This document shows positions 7,968 to 15,631 of a stretch of 21,980 nt of DNA, piece after piece. Position numbers and translations under genes: made by a program. This DNA is from F23-D06 sp045600905 (GTDB lineage: Bacteria > Bacteroidota > Bacteroidia > Bacteroidales > WCHB1-69). The stretch covers positions 1-21,980 of the forward strand of contig JAZRYT010000162.1 in assembly GCA_045600905.1 (NCBI GenBank), in the 5' to 3' direction. Below the pieces are notes generated by a model. That model did not search any database. It was not told the origin of the DNA and was given only the letters and a program-made list of their open reading frames with translations. The stretch's first letter is position 1; the number at the start of each line of letters is the position of its first letter.

Positions 7968-8429
7968 CTAACGTTTGGCTTTGTTTTCAACTGGGATAGG
8001 GGCTTTCTCAAGGGGCGTGGGAACGACAGATTCGGGGATTCCGCTGCCATCAGATTCTCCGACTACAGTGTTTTCTGGTACATTGTGCTCTTTACGCTTT
8101 TTGGTCATCAATTCGGATACGTCGGACAATAGTCTTTCTGCGGAACTTTCCTCACGGACGTAGTAGTCAATGGAATGGATGAACTGTTCTCGAGTGATTT
8201 TGTACCGGTTAAAGAGTTCTTTGTAATATTGGCGAGTGAGTTCTCGTCTGTCCAAAGAGTCCGGGGCAAGGTGCACCGTACTTTCTATGATATAGCTGTC
8301 TGCAATGATGTTGACCATCGTGCTGCGGCTGATAAGGTCCTTGGGCTTGTCCAAAACCTGTTTCTTGCTTTTGCAACTTGAGCAGAAAAGCAAAACAACG
8401 GCGAGAATAAATGTAAGAAGATGCTTCAT
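7968..8429 (-). CDS. DUF4296 domain-containing lipoprotein
   Basis: 153 residues. Lipoprotein signal peptide with lipobox FCSSC and modified Cys19. The following domain shows the DUF4296 pattern: TMVNIIADSYIIEST near residues 37-52, then YYKELFNRYKITREQFIHSI and DYYVREESSAERLLSDVSEL. This helical domain is common in Bacteroidota lipoproteins of unknown role. The C-terminal 40 residues are Pro/Ser/Val-rich and probably unstructured. It stands upstream of the alcohol dehydrogenase on the same strand, separated from the tRNA nucleotidyltransferase by a 148-base gap filled with repeats. Confidence 0.85.
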   Translation of the reverse strand: MKHLLTFILAVVLLFCSSCKSKKQVLDKPKDLISRSTMVNIIADSYIIESTVHLAPDSLDRRELTRQYYKELFNRYKITREQFIHSIDYYVREESSAERLLSDVSELMTKKRKEHNVPENTVVGESDGSGIPESVVPTPLEKAPIPVENKAKR

Positions 8430-8434
8430 GATAC

Positions 8435-8486
8435 GTGAGCTGTGAGCTGTGAACTGTGAATGGTGAATGGTTAATGGTGAATGATG
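8435..8486. repeat. Degenerate short tandem repeat (GTGARYTGTGAATG-like)
   Basis: Seven imperfect units of about 7 bases (GTGAGCT, GTGAGCT, GTGAACT, GTGAATG, GTGAATG, GTTAATG, GTGAATG) run in tandem directly upstream of the DUF4296 lipoprotein gene. On the gene strand it reads as CATTCACC/AGTTCACAG repeats. It has no coding potential and probably arose by slippage. Confidence 0.6.
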
Positions 8487-8498
8487 ATAAGAAGAAAA

Positions 8499-8545
8499 TA
8501 AGGTGTTAAGAATGATGTTTTGAAACTTGAAACCTGAAACCTTTT
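8499..8545. repeat. Intergenic direct repeat, copy 1 (partner at 10041)
   Basis: Begins TAAGGTGTTAAGA (8499-8511) and continues ...TTGAAACTTGAAACCTGAAACCTTTT. The same 13-mer, followed at similar distance by CTTGAAACAGGAATCCTTTT, is found at 10041-10083. The two copies flank the tRNA nucleotidyltransferase gene in the same orientation. Confidence 0.45.
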
Positions 8546-8547
8546 AC

Positions 8548-8567
8548 GGACGCAATGAATTGCGTCC
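8548..8567. repeat. REP-like palindrome GGACGCAAT-GA-ATTGCGTCC
   Basis: Perfect 9-base inverted arms with a 2-base loop, followed by CTAC. The string resembles the short GTAGGGACGCAAT..ATTGCGTCC dispersed repeats of many bacterial genomes (from memory, not searched). It sits 10 bases past the stop of the tRNA nucleotidyltransferase gene, where its hairpin could stabilise the mRNA end or terminate transcription. Confidence 0.5.
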
Positions 8568-8577
8568 CTACTTGAGG

Positions 8578-10011
8578 CTACGAATCCCGAATAGCTTCCA
8601 TACTCCCCGTCAGTCCGAGTTTTAGGCCTTCTTCGAGCATACGTTGGAGGGCGGCTTCGCGGGTGTTTTCGATTTCCCCGTCTAAGATGGCGTTGCAGAC
8701 GGCGTCTTTGATGATGCCGATTTCGCGGCCGGGGCGGATGTTGAAAGCTACCATAATGTCTTCCCCGTTGAAAGGCGGACGCCAGTTGCGGATTTTGTCC
8801 TTTTCTTCAATTTCGATGAGCTTTTCGCGGACTTTTGCGAAATTGTTGAAGCAGCGTTGGATTTTGGCTGAGTTCTTAGAGGTGACGTCGGCTTCGCAAA
8901 GCATCATCAGGTCGTCGATGTCGTCGCCTGCTTCGAAAAGAAGACGGCGTACGGCGGAGTCAGTGACCTCATCTTCCACCAAAGCGATGGGACGGAGGTG
9001 TAATCCGACAAGTTTTTGCACGTATTTCATCTTCTCATTGTTGGGCATTTTCAAGCGATGGAAGATTTGGGAAACCATCTTGACACCTATCACTTCGTGC
9101 CCGTGGAAAGTCCAGCCGATGGCGGGAATGAAACGCTTGGTGGCGGGCTTGGCTATGTCGTGAAGGAGTGCCGCCCATACGAGCCATACGTTGGAGGAGG
9201 ACATGGCGATGTTATCTACGACTTCCAGGGTGTGGTTGTAGTTGTCTTTGTGGCCTTTCCCGTTTATGACATCAACACCTTTAAGATTTAATAGTTCAGG
9301 AAGGAATTTCTCGAGGAGGCCGCTTTCGTCGAGCATCTTTATGCCGCGGGAAGGGCGAAGACAGTGCAGTATCTTGTTGAATTCCTCAATGATACGTTCT
9401 TTGGAGATGATGTCTAGACGGTAGGCGTTGCGTTGTATGGAGGCAAACGTCTCCGGAAAGATGTCGAAATTGAGTTGGGTGGCGAAACGTATGGCGCGCA
9501 TCATTCGCAAGGGGTCGTCGGAAAAAGTCTTATCCGGGTCGCAGGGCGTGCGGATGATTTTCTGGTGCATATCCTCAATGCCGTTGAAGGGGTCGATCAA
9601 TTCGTATTGGTGTTCGCCGTTGAGCGCTATGGCCAAAGCATTGATGGTGAAGTCGCGGCGCAGCTGGTCGTCTTCCAAAGTGCCGTCTTCCACAATGGGC
9701 TTGCGGGAATCTTTGCGATAGGATTCGCGGCGTGCGCCTACAAACTCGACTTCGCAATCCTGATAACGGAATTGCGCCGTGCCGAAGTTCTTATAGACGT
9801 TGACGTTCAGGTCTGGCGATATGAGCGCGGCGGTGGCGGAAGCCAACTGTATGCCGCTGCCCACCGTGACAATGTCGATGTCGGTGTTGTGGCGCTTCAG
9901 TAGTATGTCACGCACCACGCCACCGACTACGTAGGCTGTTAGTCCCAGTTGGTCGGCCGCTTTGGCTACTATCTTGTATATTGGGTGGGTAAGGTGTGAT
10001 TCGTATGTCAT
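8578..10011 (-). CDS. cca: CCA tRNA nucleotidyltransferase / poly(A) polymerase family, with HD domain
   Basis: 477 residues. Class II nucleotidyltransferase head: AYVVGGVVRDILLKR (residues about 27-41) with the GG-x-VRD motif, then NTDIDIVTVGSG carrying the two metal-binding Asp of D-x-D. Next come RRDFTINALAI and DPFNGIEDMHQKIIRT, both typical of CCA-adding enzymes, and an RNA-binding neck region (DPLRMMRAIRFATQLNF). A C-terminal HD domain (KDNYNHTLEVVDNIA, WAALLHDIAKPATKRF, FHGHEVIG) suggests phosphohydrolase activity. The enzyme adds or repairs the 3' CCA of tRNAs in the cytoplasm; a purely poly(A)-adding role cannot be excluded from sequence. It is the first gene of the minus-strand run, with its start at 10011. 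Confidence 0.93.
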   Translation of the reverse strand: MTYESHLTHPIYKIVAKAADQLGLTAYVVGGVVRDILLKRHNTDIDIVTVGSGIQLASATAALISPDLNVNVYKNFGTAQFRYQDCEVEFVGARRESYRKDSRKPIVEDGTLEDDQLRRDFTINALAIALNGEHQYELIDPFNGIEDMHQKIIRTPCDPDKTFSDDPLRMMRAIRFATQLNFDIFPETFASIQRNAYRLDIISKERIIEEFNKILHCLRPSRGIKMLDESGLLEKFLPELLNLKGVDVINGKGHKDNYNHTLEVVDNIAMSSSNVWLVWAALLHDIAKPATKRFIPAIGWTFHGHEVIGVKMVSQIFHRLKMPNNEKMKYVQKLVGLHLRPIALVEDEVTDSAVRRLLFEAGDDIDDLMMLCEADVTSKNSAKIQRCFNNFAKVREKLIEIEEKDKIRNWRPPFNGEDIMVAFNIRPGREIGIIKDAVCNAILDGEIENTREAALQRMLEEGLKLGLTGSMEAIRDS

Positions 10012-10040
10012 GGAGTTGAGAAGTTAAGAAGATGAAAAGT

Positions 10041-10083
10041 TAAGGTGTTAAGATGAGAAATCTTGAAACAGGAATCCTTTTTT
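10041..10083. repeat. Intergenic direct repeat, copy 2 (partner at 8499)
   Basis: TAAGGTGTTAAGA (10041-10053) followed by TCTTGAAACAGGAATCCTTTT matches the copy at 8499-8545 on the other side of the tRNA nucleotidyltransferase gene. The stretch just before it (10018-10040) is also a low-complexity GTTAAGAAG/GAAAAGTTAAG run. It is noncoding. Confidence 0.45.
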
Positions 10084-10169
10084 TTGAGGCCGCAAATGTA
10101 CTCTTTTTTTACTTTTTGATAGGCATAAAAAACCTAACATTATTGTGTTACAACAGATTGTTTTTTTCC

Positions 10170-10177
10170 TATTTTTG
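10170..10177 (+). promoter_or_regulatory. -7 promoter element TATTTTTG of the SGNH/MBOAT operon
   Basis: TATTTTTG followed by CCGCCCTT, the same 16-base string as before the S41 protease gene. The start of the first operon gene lies 30 bases downstream. No convincing TTTG at the -33 position was found. Confidence 0.55.
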
Positions 10178-10207
10178 CCGCCCTTTTAAAATTTAGGTCG
10201 AAAAGGT

Positions 10208-11635
10208 ATGAAAGCCTATCAGATATTGATGTTTATATTGTTGGTGATCATTACGTTGGGAGTGGTCTGCTACTTCTACCCGAAAGATGGTGTAACCCTC
10301 GGAAAAACACAGATCAGATTCCCTTCTATGGAAGATGTTTTGGTTGGTCAGTCTGTCCCCGATGTCAAGATTAAGGAGATGGATTCTGTGGAGTTGAAGC
10401 ATCTCAATGATTTGAAGGATACGCTTCGCCAGTTCAAGGTCGCGTTGACGGAGCAGACAGGTCATTTTTATCTGCCCAATAATGATGTGGCTTTTTTCGA
10501 CAAGATTTTCGCACGTATGTCCCAGGCCAAAGGCAATCAAGAGGTTGTGCGAGTGCTGCATTATGGAGATTCACAGATAGAAATGGACCGTATTTCCGGT
10601 AACATCCGCACGTTCTTCCAATCCACGTTCGGTGGTGGCGGACCGGGTCTGGTGCCTGTCATTCAAACGATTCCGTCTTTTGCAGTCAGCCAGTATGCGT
10701 CAGGCGCGCTTACGTTGTTTGCCTCGTATGGCGACGGCGCGCGTTGCAAGGGCAATTACGGTCTGATGGCCAAGTGCTATCGCTTGGCCGGTGCCGCCAC
10801 ATTCGGCGCAAATGCCTCCCAACATCGAGAAACAGACTTCCGCGTGAAGAAGTTCTCCAACATCACGTTGCTTTATAACGACCACGACGGCAAATTTTCC
10901 GCCACCCTCAAGGATAGAAAAGGCAAATATCAGCAAACCTGTCAAAACGGCCAGACTGGTATTCACACCTGCCATTGGATAATGGACACTGTCTCCACCT
11001 CTATTCAAATTTCTATGAATGGCTCGGCGGATATTTACGGTATTATGCTGGATAACGGCTATGGTGTTGCAGTGGATAATATTCCTTTGCGCGGCTCTTC
11101 CGGAAACCAGTTCACGATGATTACGGACACGTTGTTGCGCAGCTGCTACCAGCAGTCCAATGTGGGTATGATTATACTTCAATTTGGCGGCAACTCCGTT
11201 CCGTCTATCTATAACCAGAAATCGCTGGATAACTATTGCAGCAGCATTAACAAACAGTTTCACCGTATTAAACGATGCTACCCGAATGCCACATTGCTGT
11301 TTGTCGGCCCTTCTGATATGAGCACCCGAAAGGGCGGCTCTTTCCATACCTATCCGATGTTGCCGCAACTTATTGACAGTTTGAAGACCATCGCATTGCG
11401 TAACAATGCGGCTTATTGGGATTTGTACGAGGTGATGGGCGGACAGAACTCAATGGTGGCGTGGGTGCAAAACGGACTCGCCGGTCCTGACTACGTGCAT
11501 TTCACACCGGCCGGTGCCCACAAAGTCGGCAAGATACTGGCCAACAACTTCGCCACTATGTATGAACTCTATCGTACTCGCAAAAATATGACTAAACAAC
11601 AATTCGACACCTTATGGAACGTTTCCGCCAAGTAA
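10208..11635 (+). CDS. SGNH/GDSL hydrolase-like protein, membrane-anchored (putative O-acetyl transfer or esterase)
   Basis: 475 residues. One N-terminal membrane helix (about 6-24), then an extracytoplasmic domain. SGNH blocks seen: block I VLHYGDSQIEMDR with nucleophile Ser122; block III IILQFGGNSVP with the Gly/Asn oxyanion residues; block V GPDYVHFTPAGAHKVG with Asp428 and His431 three residues apart. SGNH proteins next to MBOAT acyltransferases (compare AlgJ/AlgX or PatB) move acetyl groups onto polysaccharides in the periplasm or at the surface, and that is the likely role here. It is the first gene of a three-gene operon; the next gene starts 22 bases before this one ends, in another frame, suggesting translational coupling. 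The target glycan is unknown. Confidence 0.82.
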   Translation: MKAYQILMFILLVIITLGVVCYFYPKDGVTLGKTQIRFPSMEDVLVGQSVPDVKIKEMDSVELKHLNDLKDTLRQFKVALTEQTGHFYLPNNDVAFFDKIFARMSQAKGNQEVVRVLHYGDSQIEMDRISGNIRTFFQSTFGGGGPGLVPVIQTIPSFAVSQYASGALTLFASYGDGARCKGNYGLMAKCYRLAGAATFGANASQHRETDFRVKKFSNITLLYNDHDGKFSATLKDRKGKYQQTCQNGQTGIHTCHWIMDTVSTSIQISMNGSADIYGIMLDNGYGVAVDNIPLRGSSGNQFTMITDTLLRSCYQQSNVGMIILQFGGNSVPSIYNQKSLDNYCSSINKQFHRIKRCYPNATLLFVGPSDMSTRKGGSFHTYPMLPQLIDSLKTIALRNNAAYWDLYEVMGGQNSMVAWVQNGLAGPDYVHFTPAGAHKVGKILANNFATMYELYRTRKNMTKQQFDTLWNVSAK

Positions 11636-12957
11636 CATTTCTATTCCTCCTGCTACTCGGAACGTCCGTTGGCCTGGCCCAAGTGGATGTCACACGCCCG
11701 GATTCCATCCCCGAAATCCCGACGTTTACCGATACGCTTGCGGTTGATACTATAGTTACGGATACCGTGAGTGAGGATGATGTAGATACGATGGAGGTGG
11801 AAACCTATATCCATTGGGATGAGGATACGCTTTACTGGGGACGTGACAGTATGACGTTGGTGCGCTTCTATGAGAAACTAGAACGAGTACTGACCACGCA
11901 CCAGGGTAATCTTCACATTGTGCAGATAGGAGGCTCCCATATTCAGGCCGGAACGATGACGCATTGTTTCCGGAAACACCTGTTGGATGAGTATGGAGAA
12001 CCGCCGGCTGCGCGAGGATTGGTGTTCCCGTATTCTGCGGCGCAGCTTTGCAACAACCCATACGATTATCGAATCAGCAAAGAAACGCCCTTCAACTTGA
12101 TTCGCAATGTGTATCAGAACCACAAGTTCCCTTTGGGCGCAACCGGTATTGCCGTATGGAATGCGGATGCGACAAATTCCATCACAGTGAAAATGAATGC
12201 CGAAGGATATGATTTTGTGGCAGATACTGTCGTCCTGTTGGGACAAGCATACGGATGGCCTATTGACCCCATTTTAAAGGAAGATACCATCTACCATTTT
12301 CCTGACAGCGAGGATTTGGACAATGACCGCTACTTCTTCTATTTCGACCGTAAAATCAAGGATTTTACACTTTATTTTCCTTGTAGTAAAGGAGATACTT
12401 TTGTGGTGAACGGTATTCTGCTGAAAAACGAAAGACCCGGTATCACGGTTTCTTCTATTGGCGTGAATGGAGCCCAGACATCCTCCTATCTGCGCTGCCA
12501 GAACTTCGCGCGCGATATGGCCTTCATCAAGCCCGATTTGGTGATATTCAATATTGGAGTAAATGATGCCTATGGAAGCTCTTTTGATTCCGTGGTGTTT
12601 AAGAATAATTATTTGAAACTGGTGAAGCATATTCGGTCTTCTAATCCCGATTGTGCCTTTATTTTTGTGTCCAACAACGACACGTGGAAACGTGCCCGTC
12701 GAAATCATTATACGGTGAATCCTACAGGACCTGCCGTTGCAGATGTGATGTACAGGCTGGCAGATCTGACAGGTGGCGCCGTGTGGGATCAGTTCTACGT
12801 TATGGGCGGCCTGCGCTCAATGGAAACGTGGCGCAAAAAAGGCCTCGCACAAAAAGACCGCGTCCACTTCACCGCTTCCGGCTATAACCTTATGGGAGAC
12901 CTCTTCTATGATGCTTTCATTAGGGAAATAATAAAGAACACGAATGAACTTAGATAA
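11614..12957 (+). CDS. Second SGNH-hydrolase-like secreted protein with variant block I (GGSH)
   Basis: 447 residues. Signal peptide MERFRQVTFLFLLLLGTSVGLAQ, then a low-complexity Asp/Thr-rich linker (about 25-65). The SGNH fold follows: block I reads VQIGGSHIQAG, so the usual GDS is GGS with the presumed nucleophile Ser108; block III VIFNIGVNDAYGS; block V KDRVHFTASGYNLMG with Asp415 and His418. The three catalytic positions are therefore present although the Asp before the serine is replaced. It is paralogous to the preceding protein (shared YVMGG/EVMGG segment and DxVHFT ending). It overlaps its neighbours by 22 and 14 bases, so all three proteins are probably made together. Likely a periplasmic partner of the MBOAT protein in glycan O-acetylation. 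Confidence 0.8.
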   Translation: MERFRQVTFLFLLLLGTSVGLAQVDVTRPDSIPEIPTFTDTLAVDTIVTDTVSEDDVDTMEVETYIHWDEDTLYWGRDSMTLVRFYEKLERVLTTHQGNLHIVQIGGSHIQAGTMTHCFRKHLLDEYGEPPAARGLVFPYSAAQLCNNPYDYRISKETPFNLIRNVYQNHKFPLGATGIAVWNADATNSITVKMNAEGYDFVADTVVLLGQAYGWPIDPILKEDTIYHFPDSEDLDNDRYFFYFDRKIKDFTLYFPCSKGDTFVVNGILLKNERPGITVSSIGVNGAQTSSYLRCQNFARDMAFIKPDLVIFNIGVNDAYGSSFDSVVFKNNYLKLVKHIRSSNPDCAFIFVSNNDTWKRARRNHYTVNPTGPAVADVMYRLADLTGGAVWDQFYVMGGLRSMETWRKKGLAQKDRVHFTASGYNLMGDLFYDAFIREIIKNTNELR

Positions 12958-14803
12958 CATTAAAATATTTCTAACCAACATCTTCTCGTTCAACGAGCAG
13001 TATCCGCTGCTGTTTACGCAGTTTAATTTCTGGGCGTTCTTCGCTCTTGTGTTTGCCGTATTCTCCTTGTTCCACAGTAAGCGTCTGCTCCGTAATGGCT
13101 TTCTCTTCTTTGCCAGTATCTTTTTCTATTACAAGACCTCAGGCCTTTTCGTGCTGATACTCATCTTCGATACCATCTTGAACTATTCGTTAGGAACGTT
13201 TATGGATCATTCGAAGCGGCAGGGCGCGAAAAAGTTCCACATGATTTTCGGTGTGGTCGTCAATTTGCTGGTACTTTTCTATTTCAAATACGCCTATTTC
13301 TTTACAGATGCCTATAATACTATTGTAGGAAGCAAATATGAAGTTATCAACTGGCTGGCGCAGTGGACGAACGATTTGACGGGAAAGGATTATTTTGATG
13401 CGTCCAAAATCCTCCTACCGATAGGTATTTCTTTCTATACGTTCCAAAATATCAGTTATTTGGTGGATGTGTATAAAGGCAAAATCAAACACGTAACCAA
13501 TGTGCTGGATTTCGGATTCTATGTGAGTTTCTTCCCACAGTTGGTGGCAGGCCCGATTATCCGTGCCGACCAATTTGTGCCACAACTGTACAAGAAGTTC
13601 TTTCTCAGTCGCCGTCAGTTTGGTATCGCCGTGTTCTGGATTTTGAACGGTTTGGCTAAGAAACTCATTATGAGCGACTATCTGGCCGTCAACTTCGTGG
13701 ATCGTGTGTTCAACAATCCGTCCCTATACACGGCTTTCGAGAATCTTTCAGCACTCTTCATCTATTCGTTGCAAGTATATGCCGATTTCTCTGGTTACAC
13801 GGATATCGCCATCGGCGTGGCTATGCTGATGGGCTTTTATCTGCCCAAGAACTTCAACTCTCCTTATAAAGCCGATTCTCCGAGCAATTTCTGGAAAAGA
13901 TGGCATATCTCGCTGTCCAAGTGGTTGCAAGACTATCTCTATATCCCGTTGGGCGGTAACCGCAATGCCACTTTCGGTACGTACTTCTGCATTATCTTCA
14001 TAGCCGGCGTTATCGTGATGCTTTCCAAGAGCGCGGTGGTGGCCAGCGTGATTGTCGCCTTGGCGGTTGTTTTGACTGTCGTCTCTATTGCCAGCAAAAA
14101 GGCGCGCTTGAAAATCAGTACCAATATCAATATGCTGAACACGATGCTGCTGGGCGGTCTGTGGCATGGCGCCTCTTGGAACTTTATGATTTGGGGCGGC
14201 CTCAACGGTGTCGGCATTCTGGGCTTTAAAATCTGGCGACATTTCAAACAGTGGCTGCGTAGCTTAGTGTCCGGCATTATCTTCGCGATATTCTTTGTCT
14301 GCAATATGATGTGGCCAAGTCCTGTGTTGATAATCTTTACGGTGTGGTCAGGCGTGTTCTTCTTCGGCACGCTGGTGCGCTGCATTTATTCCGCCTTCTG
14401 CCCGAATCGTGATGTCAACTGGCTGAACCGAAGCTGGAATATCTTTATGACTTTTGTCTTCATTTCCTTCACGCGACTGTTCTTCCGCTCGGGTTCCAAT
14501 TTGGATCCCGCTATCGCTAATGAAACGGCGTGGAATACCGCAAAAGCTATGGTGAACAGCATCGGTGGACATTGGAATACGGCGGCCATTCCGGAAATCC
14601 TGAGCAATTACTGGCCGGTGTTCACACTGTTTGTGGTCGGTATGATTATCCATTGGCTGCCAGAACACTTCAAACGCTGGTACCGTATGAACTTTGCTTT
14701 GATGCCGATATGGCTGATGGGTATCGTCGTGGTGGCGTCCATCTTTGTTTTATATCAGTTCGTTACCGCTGATTTACAGCCGTTTATTTACTTCCAGTTC
14801 TAG
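12944..14803 (+). CDS. MBOAT family membrane-bound O-acyltransferase (AlgI/DltB-like)
   Basis: 619 residues, about a dozen transmembrane helices. Family signatures in order: ILPIGISFYTFQNISYLVDVYKG, SFFPQLVAGPIIRADQF, NFWKRWHISLSKW (His321), DYLYIPLGGNRN, and the catalytic MLLGGLWHGASWNF with His408. AlgI-type proteins carry acyl groups from a cytoplasmic donor across the inner membrane to an extracytoplasmic acceptor enzyme, here presumably one or both SGNH proteins encoded upstream. The gene overlaps the previous one by 14 bases. Its length exceeds AlgI (about 500 aa), owing to an extra helical segment around residues 350-395 and a longer C-terminus. Its stop overlaps the end of a truncated minus-strand membrane-protein remnant. 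Confidence 0.93.
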   Translation: MNLDNIKIFLTNIFSFNEQYPLLFTQFNFWAFFALVFAVFSLFHSKRLLRNGFLFFASIFFYYKTSGLFVLILIFDTILNYSLGTFMDHSKRQGAKKFHMIFGVVVNLLVLFYFKYAYFFTDAYNTIVGSKYEVINWLAQWTNDLTGKDYFDASKILLPIGISFYTFQNISYLVDVYKGKIKHVTNVLDFGFYVSFFPQLVAGPIIRADQFVPQLYKKFFLSRRQFGIAVFWILNGLAKKLIMSDYLAVNFVDRVFNNPSLYTAFENLSALFIYSLQVYADFSGYTDIAIGVAMLMGFYLPKNFNSPYKADSPSNFWKRWHISLSKWLQDYLYIPLGGNRNATFGTYFCIIFIAGVIVMLSKSAVVASVIVALAVVLTVVSIASKKARLKISTNINMLNTMLLGGLWHGASWNFMIWGGLNGVGILGFKIWRHFKQWLRSLVSGIIFAIFFVCNMMWPSPVLIIFTVWSGVFFFGTLVRCIYSAFCPNRDVNWLNRSWNIFMTFVFISFTRLFFRSGSNLDPAIANETAWNTAKAMVNSIGGHWNTAAIPEILSNYWPVFTLFVVGMIIHWLPEHFKRWYRMNFALMPIWLMGIVVVASIFVLYQFVTADLQPFIYFQF

Positions 14804-14937
14804 ATGTCGGGTATGATGTTTCCGAAATTGATTGCGATTACGGCAAAGAGATAATATGCGCCGAATCCCAACGTGACTGAGATTGTAAAAGAGTAGAGAT
14901 TCAAAAGTTGTAAGTATGTCCAGATGGCCGAACTGGA
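14800..14937 (-). pseudogene. C-terminal remnant of a membrane protein gene
   Basis: A minus-strand frame ends at TAG (complement 14800-14802) and, read backwards, encodes about 45 residues including WTYLQLLNLYSFTISV, GFGAYYLFAVIAINFG and a final NIIPDI. The composition is that of a terminal transmembrane helix. Upstream the frame is interrupted by TGA near 14938, just before the first sequence assignable to the RHS island. I read it as the tail of a gene whose body was replaced when the island arrived or rearranged. The family cannot be named. The convergent stop-codon overlap with the MBOAT gene is typical of a once-functional gene pair. Confidence 0.4.
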
Positions 14938-15213
14938 TCAAATTGTGGAATAAAACGAATTATTTTTAGAATCCAAAAGAGTTTTAAAATTTTTTCAAGC
15001 AACAAGCGCGAGTTCCATCGCATTACCATTCTTGTAGGGAAACCGACACGTGCGAAAACAGAGGCGCAACAGTGCGTCAACGACATCATCAGATTATACG
15101 AAAAGGATTTGAAGGCAAGAAACATCCAGCAAACACCCGATGTGATGGTGCATTTCTACGATTTGCCTGAGGGGAAAGATACTTTTACGTTCGAGATTGA
15201 GGCGTATGATTAG
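14938..15213 (+). pseudogene. 5'-truncated copy of the OmpA-like gene (3' end only)
   Basis: From 14992 the frame encodes SSNKREFHRITILVGKPT... to FEIEAYD and TAG (15211-15213). It matches the last 73 codons of the intact 442-aa gene at 15612-16940 with a few substitutions (for example REFHRITILVGKPTR against RGFHRITIFVGKPTG) and no indels. The frame is open a little further upstream (to about 14910) but without similarity to the intact gene and without a credible start. It is the orphaned end of a partner gene whose front half is gone. It forms the left part of the 380-bp direct repeat. Confidence 0.8.
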
Positions 15214-15371
15214 AAATAACTTGTCCCCGTTGTCGTCAAAAAACACATCTTAATGGTTGTCCAACCCGAAAAAAACTTATCTTCGCGCCATGATTTTCAC
15301 GACCATATACTAGCAAAGTTCCCTCCGTTCCGCTAATGGGTGTTATCGGTACTTCTTCAACGGGCAGGAAA
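14992..15371. repeat. 380-bp direct repeat, left copy
   Basis: 14992-15371 aligns to 16719-17098 with a constant offset of 1727 bases and no gaps; only scattered substitutions are seen. It contains the 3' end of the OmpA-like gene, its 64-base downstream spacer, the cassette promoter/start block, and the first 27 codons of the RHS head up to NGQE. The structure implies a tandem duplication of a 1727-bp unit or gene conversion between cassettes. Confidence 0.9.
15257..15292 (+). promoter_or_regulatory. Cassette 1 promoter/start block (TTG - N18 - TATCTTCG - CGCC - ATG)
   Basis: TATCTTCG (15278-15285) is one base from TAnnTTTG, with TTG at 15257-15259, 18 bases upstream. The ATG follows the block after only four bases (15290). 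The 19-base string TATCTTCGCGCCATGATTT is identical in all five cassettes. A transcription start about 5-8 bases after the -7 element would fall at or after the ATG, so no leader with a ribosome-binding site could exist. Confidence 0.5.
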
Positions 15372-15631
15372 ACGTCGTGGAGTTGTACGGAGAAGGCGGT
15401 TTGAACGGGTATGAGTTTCGGCAGTATGGCACAAGATTGGGACGTTGGTGGGGAGTGGATTTTATTGATTTTTGCAAAAACATACTTAAATTGTACAATA
15501 ATGGTCGTTTTAAGGATGGAATCCCCTCTACGTATAATTCTGATTTTGTTGAGACACCATCTGATATGATAGAAATAAAGGAAAAAGAGCAAATAAAAAG
15601 GAAGGCCCTATATGAGCAGGAGTCGAAATAA
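15290..15631 (+). pseudogene. RHS-core head of cassette 1, amber-interrupted, with short foreign tail
   Basis: The head reads MIFTTIY, then TAG at codon 8 where cassettes 3 and 5 have CAG (Gln), then continues in frame through GCYRYFFNGQE, LYGEGGLNGYEFRQYGTRLGR and WWGVD, which is the RHS-associated core. After GVD the normal KYPSFSPYQF segment is missing and an unrelated 55-residue charged tail follows (FIDFCKNILKLYNNGRF... KRKALYEQESK). A GTG at 15377 could restart translation inside the core. The frame ends 20 bases inside the next gene (start 15612), implying a former translational coupling. The tail may be the end of a lost toxin domain. It is probably inactive unless the amber is suppressed or the GTG is used. 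Confidence 0.75.

Noticed and set aside
15311..15313. TAG as a recoded (sense) codon
   Set aside because: TAG ends other genes in this window in the normal way (S41 protease at 5255, the 442-aa protein at 16940, MBOAT at 14803), and intact cassettes have CAG here, so mutation is the simpler reading.
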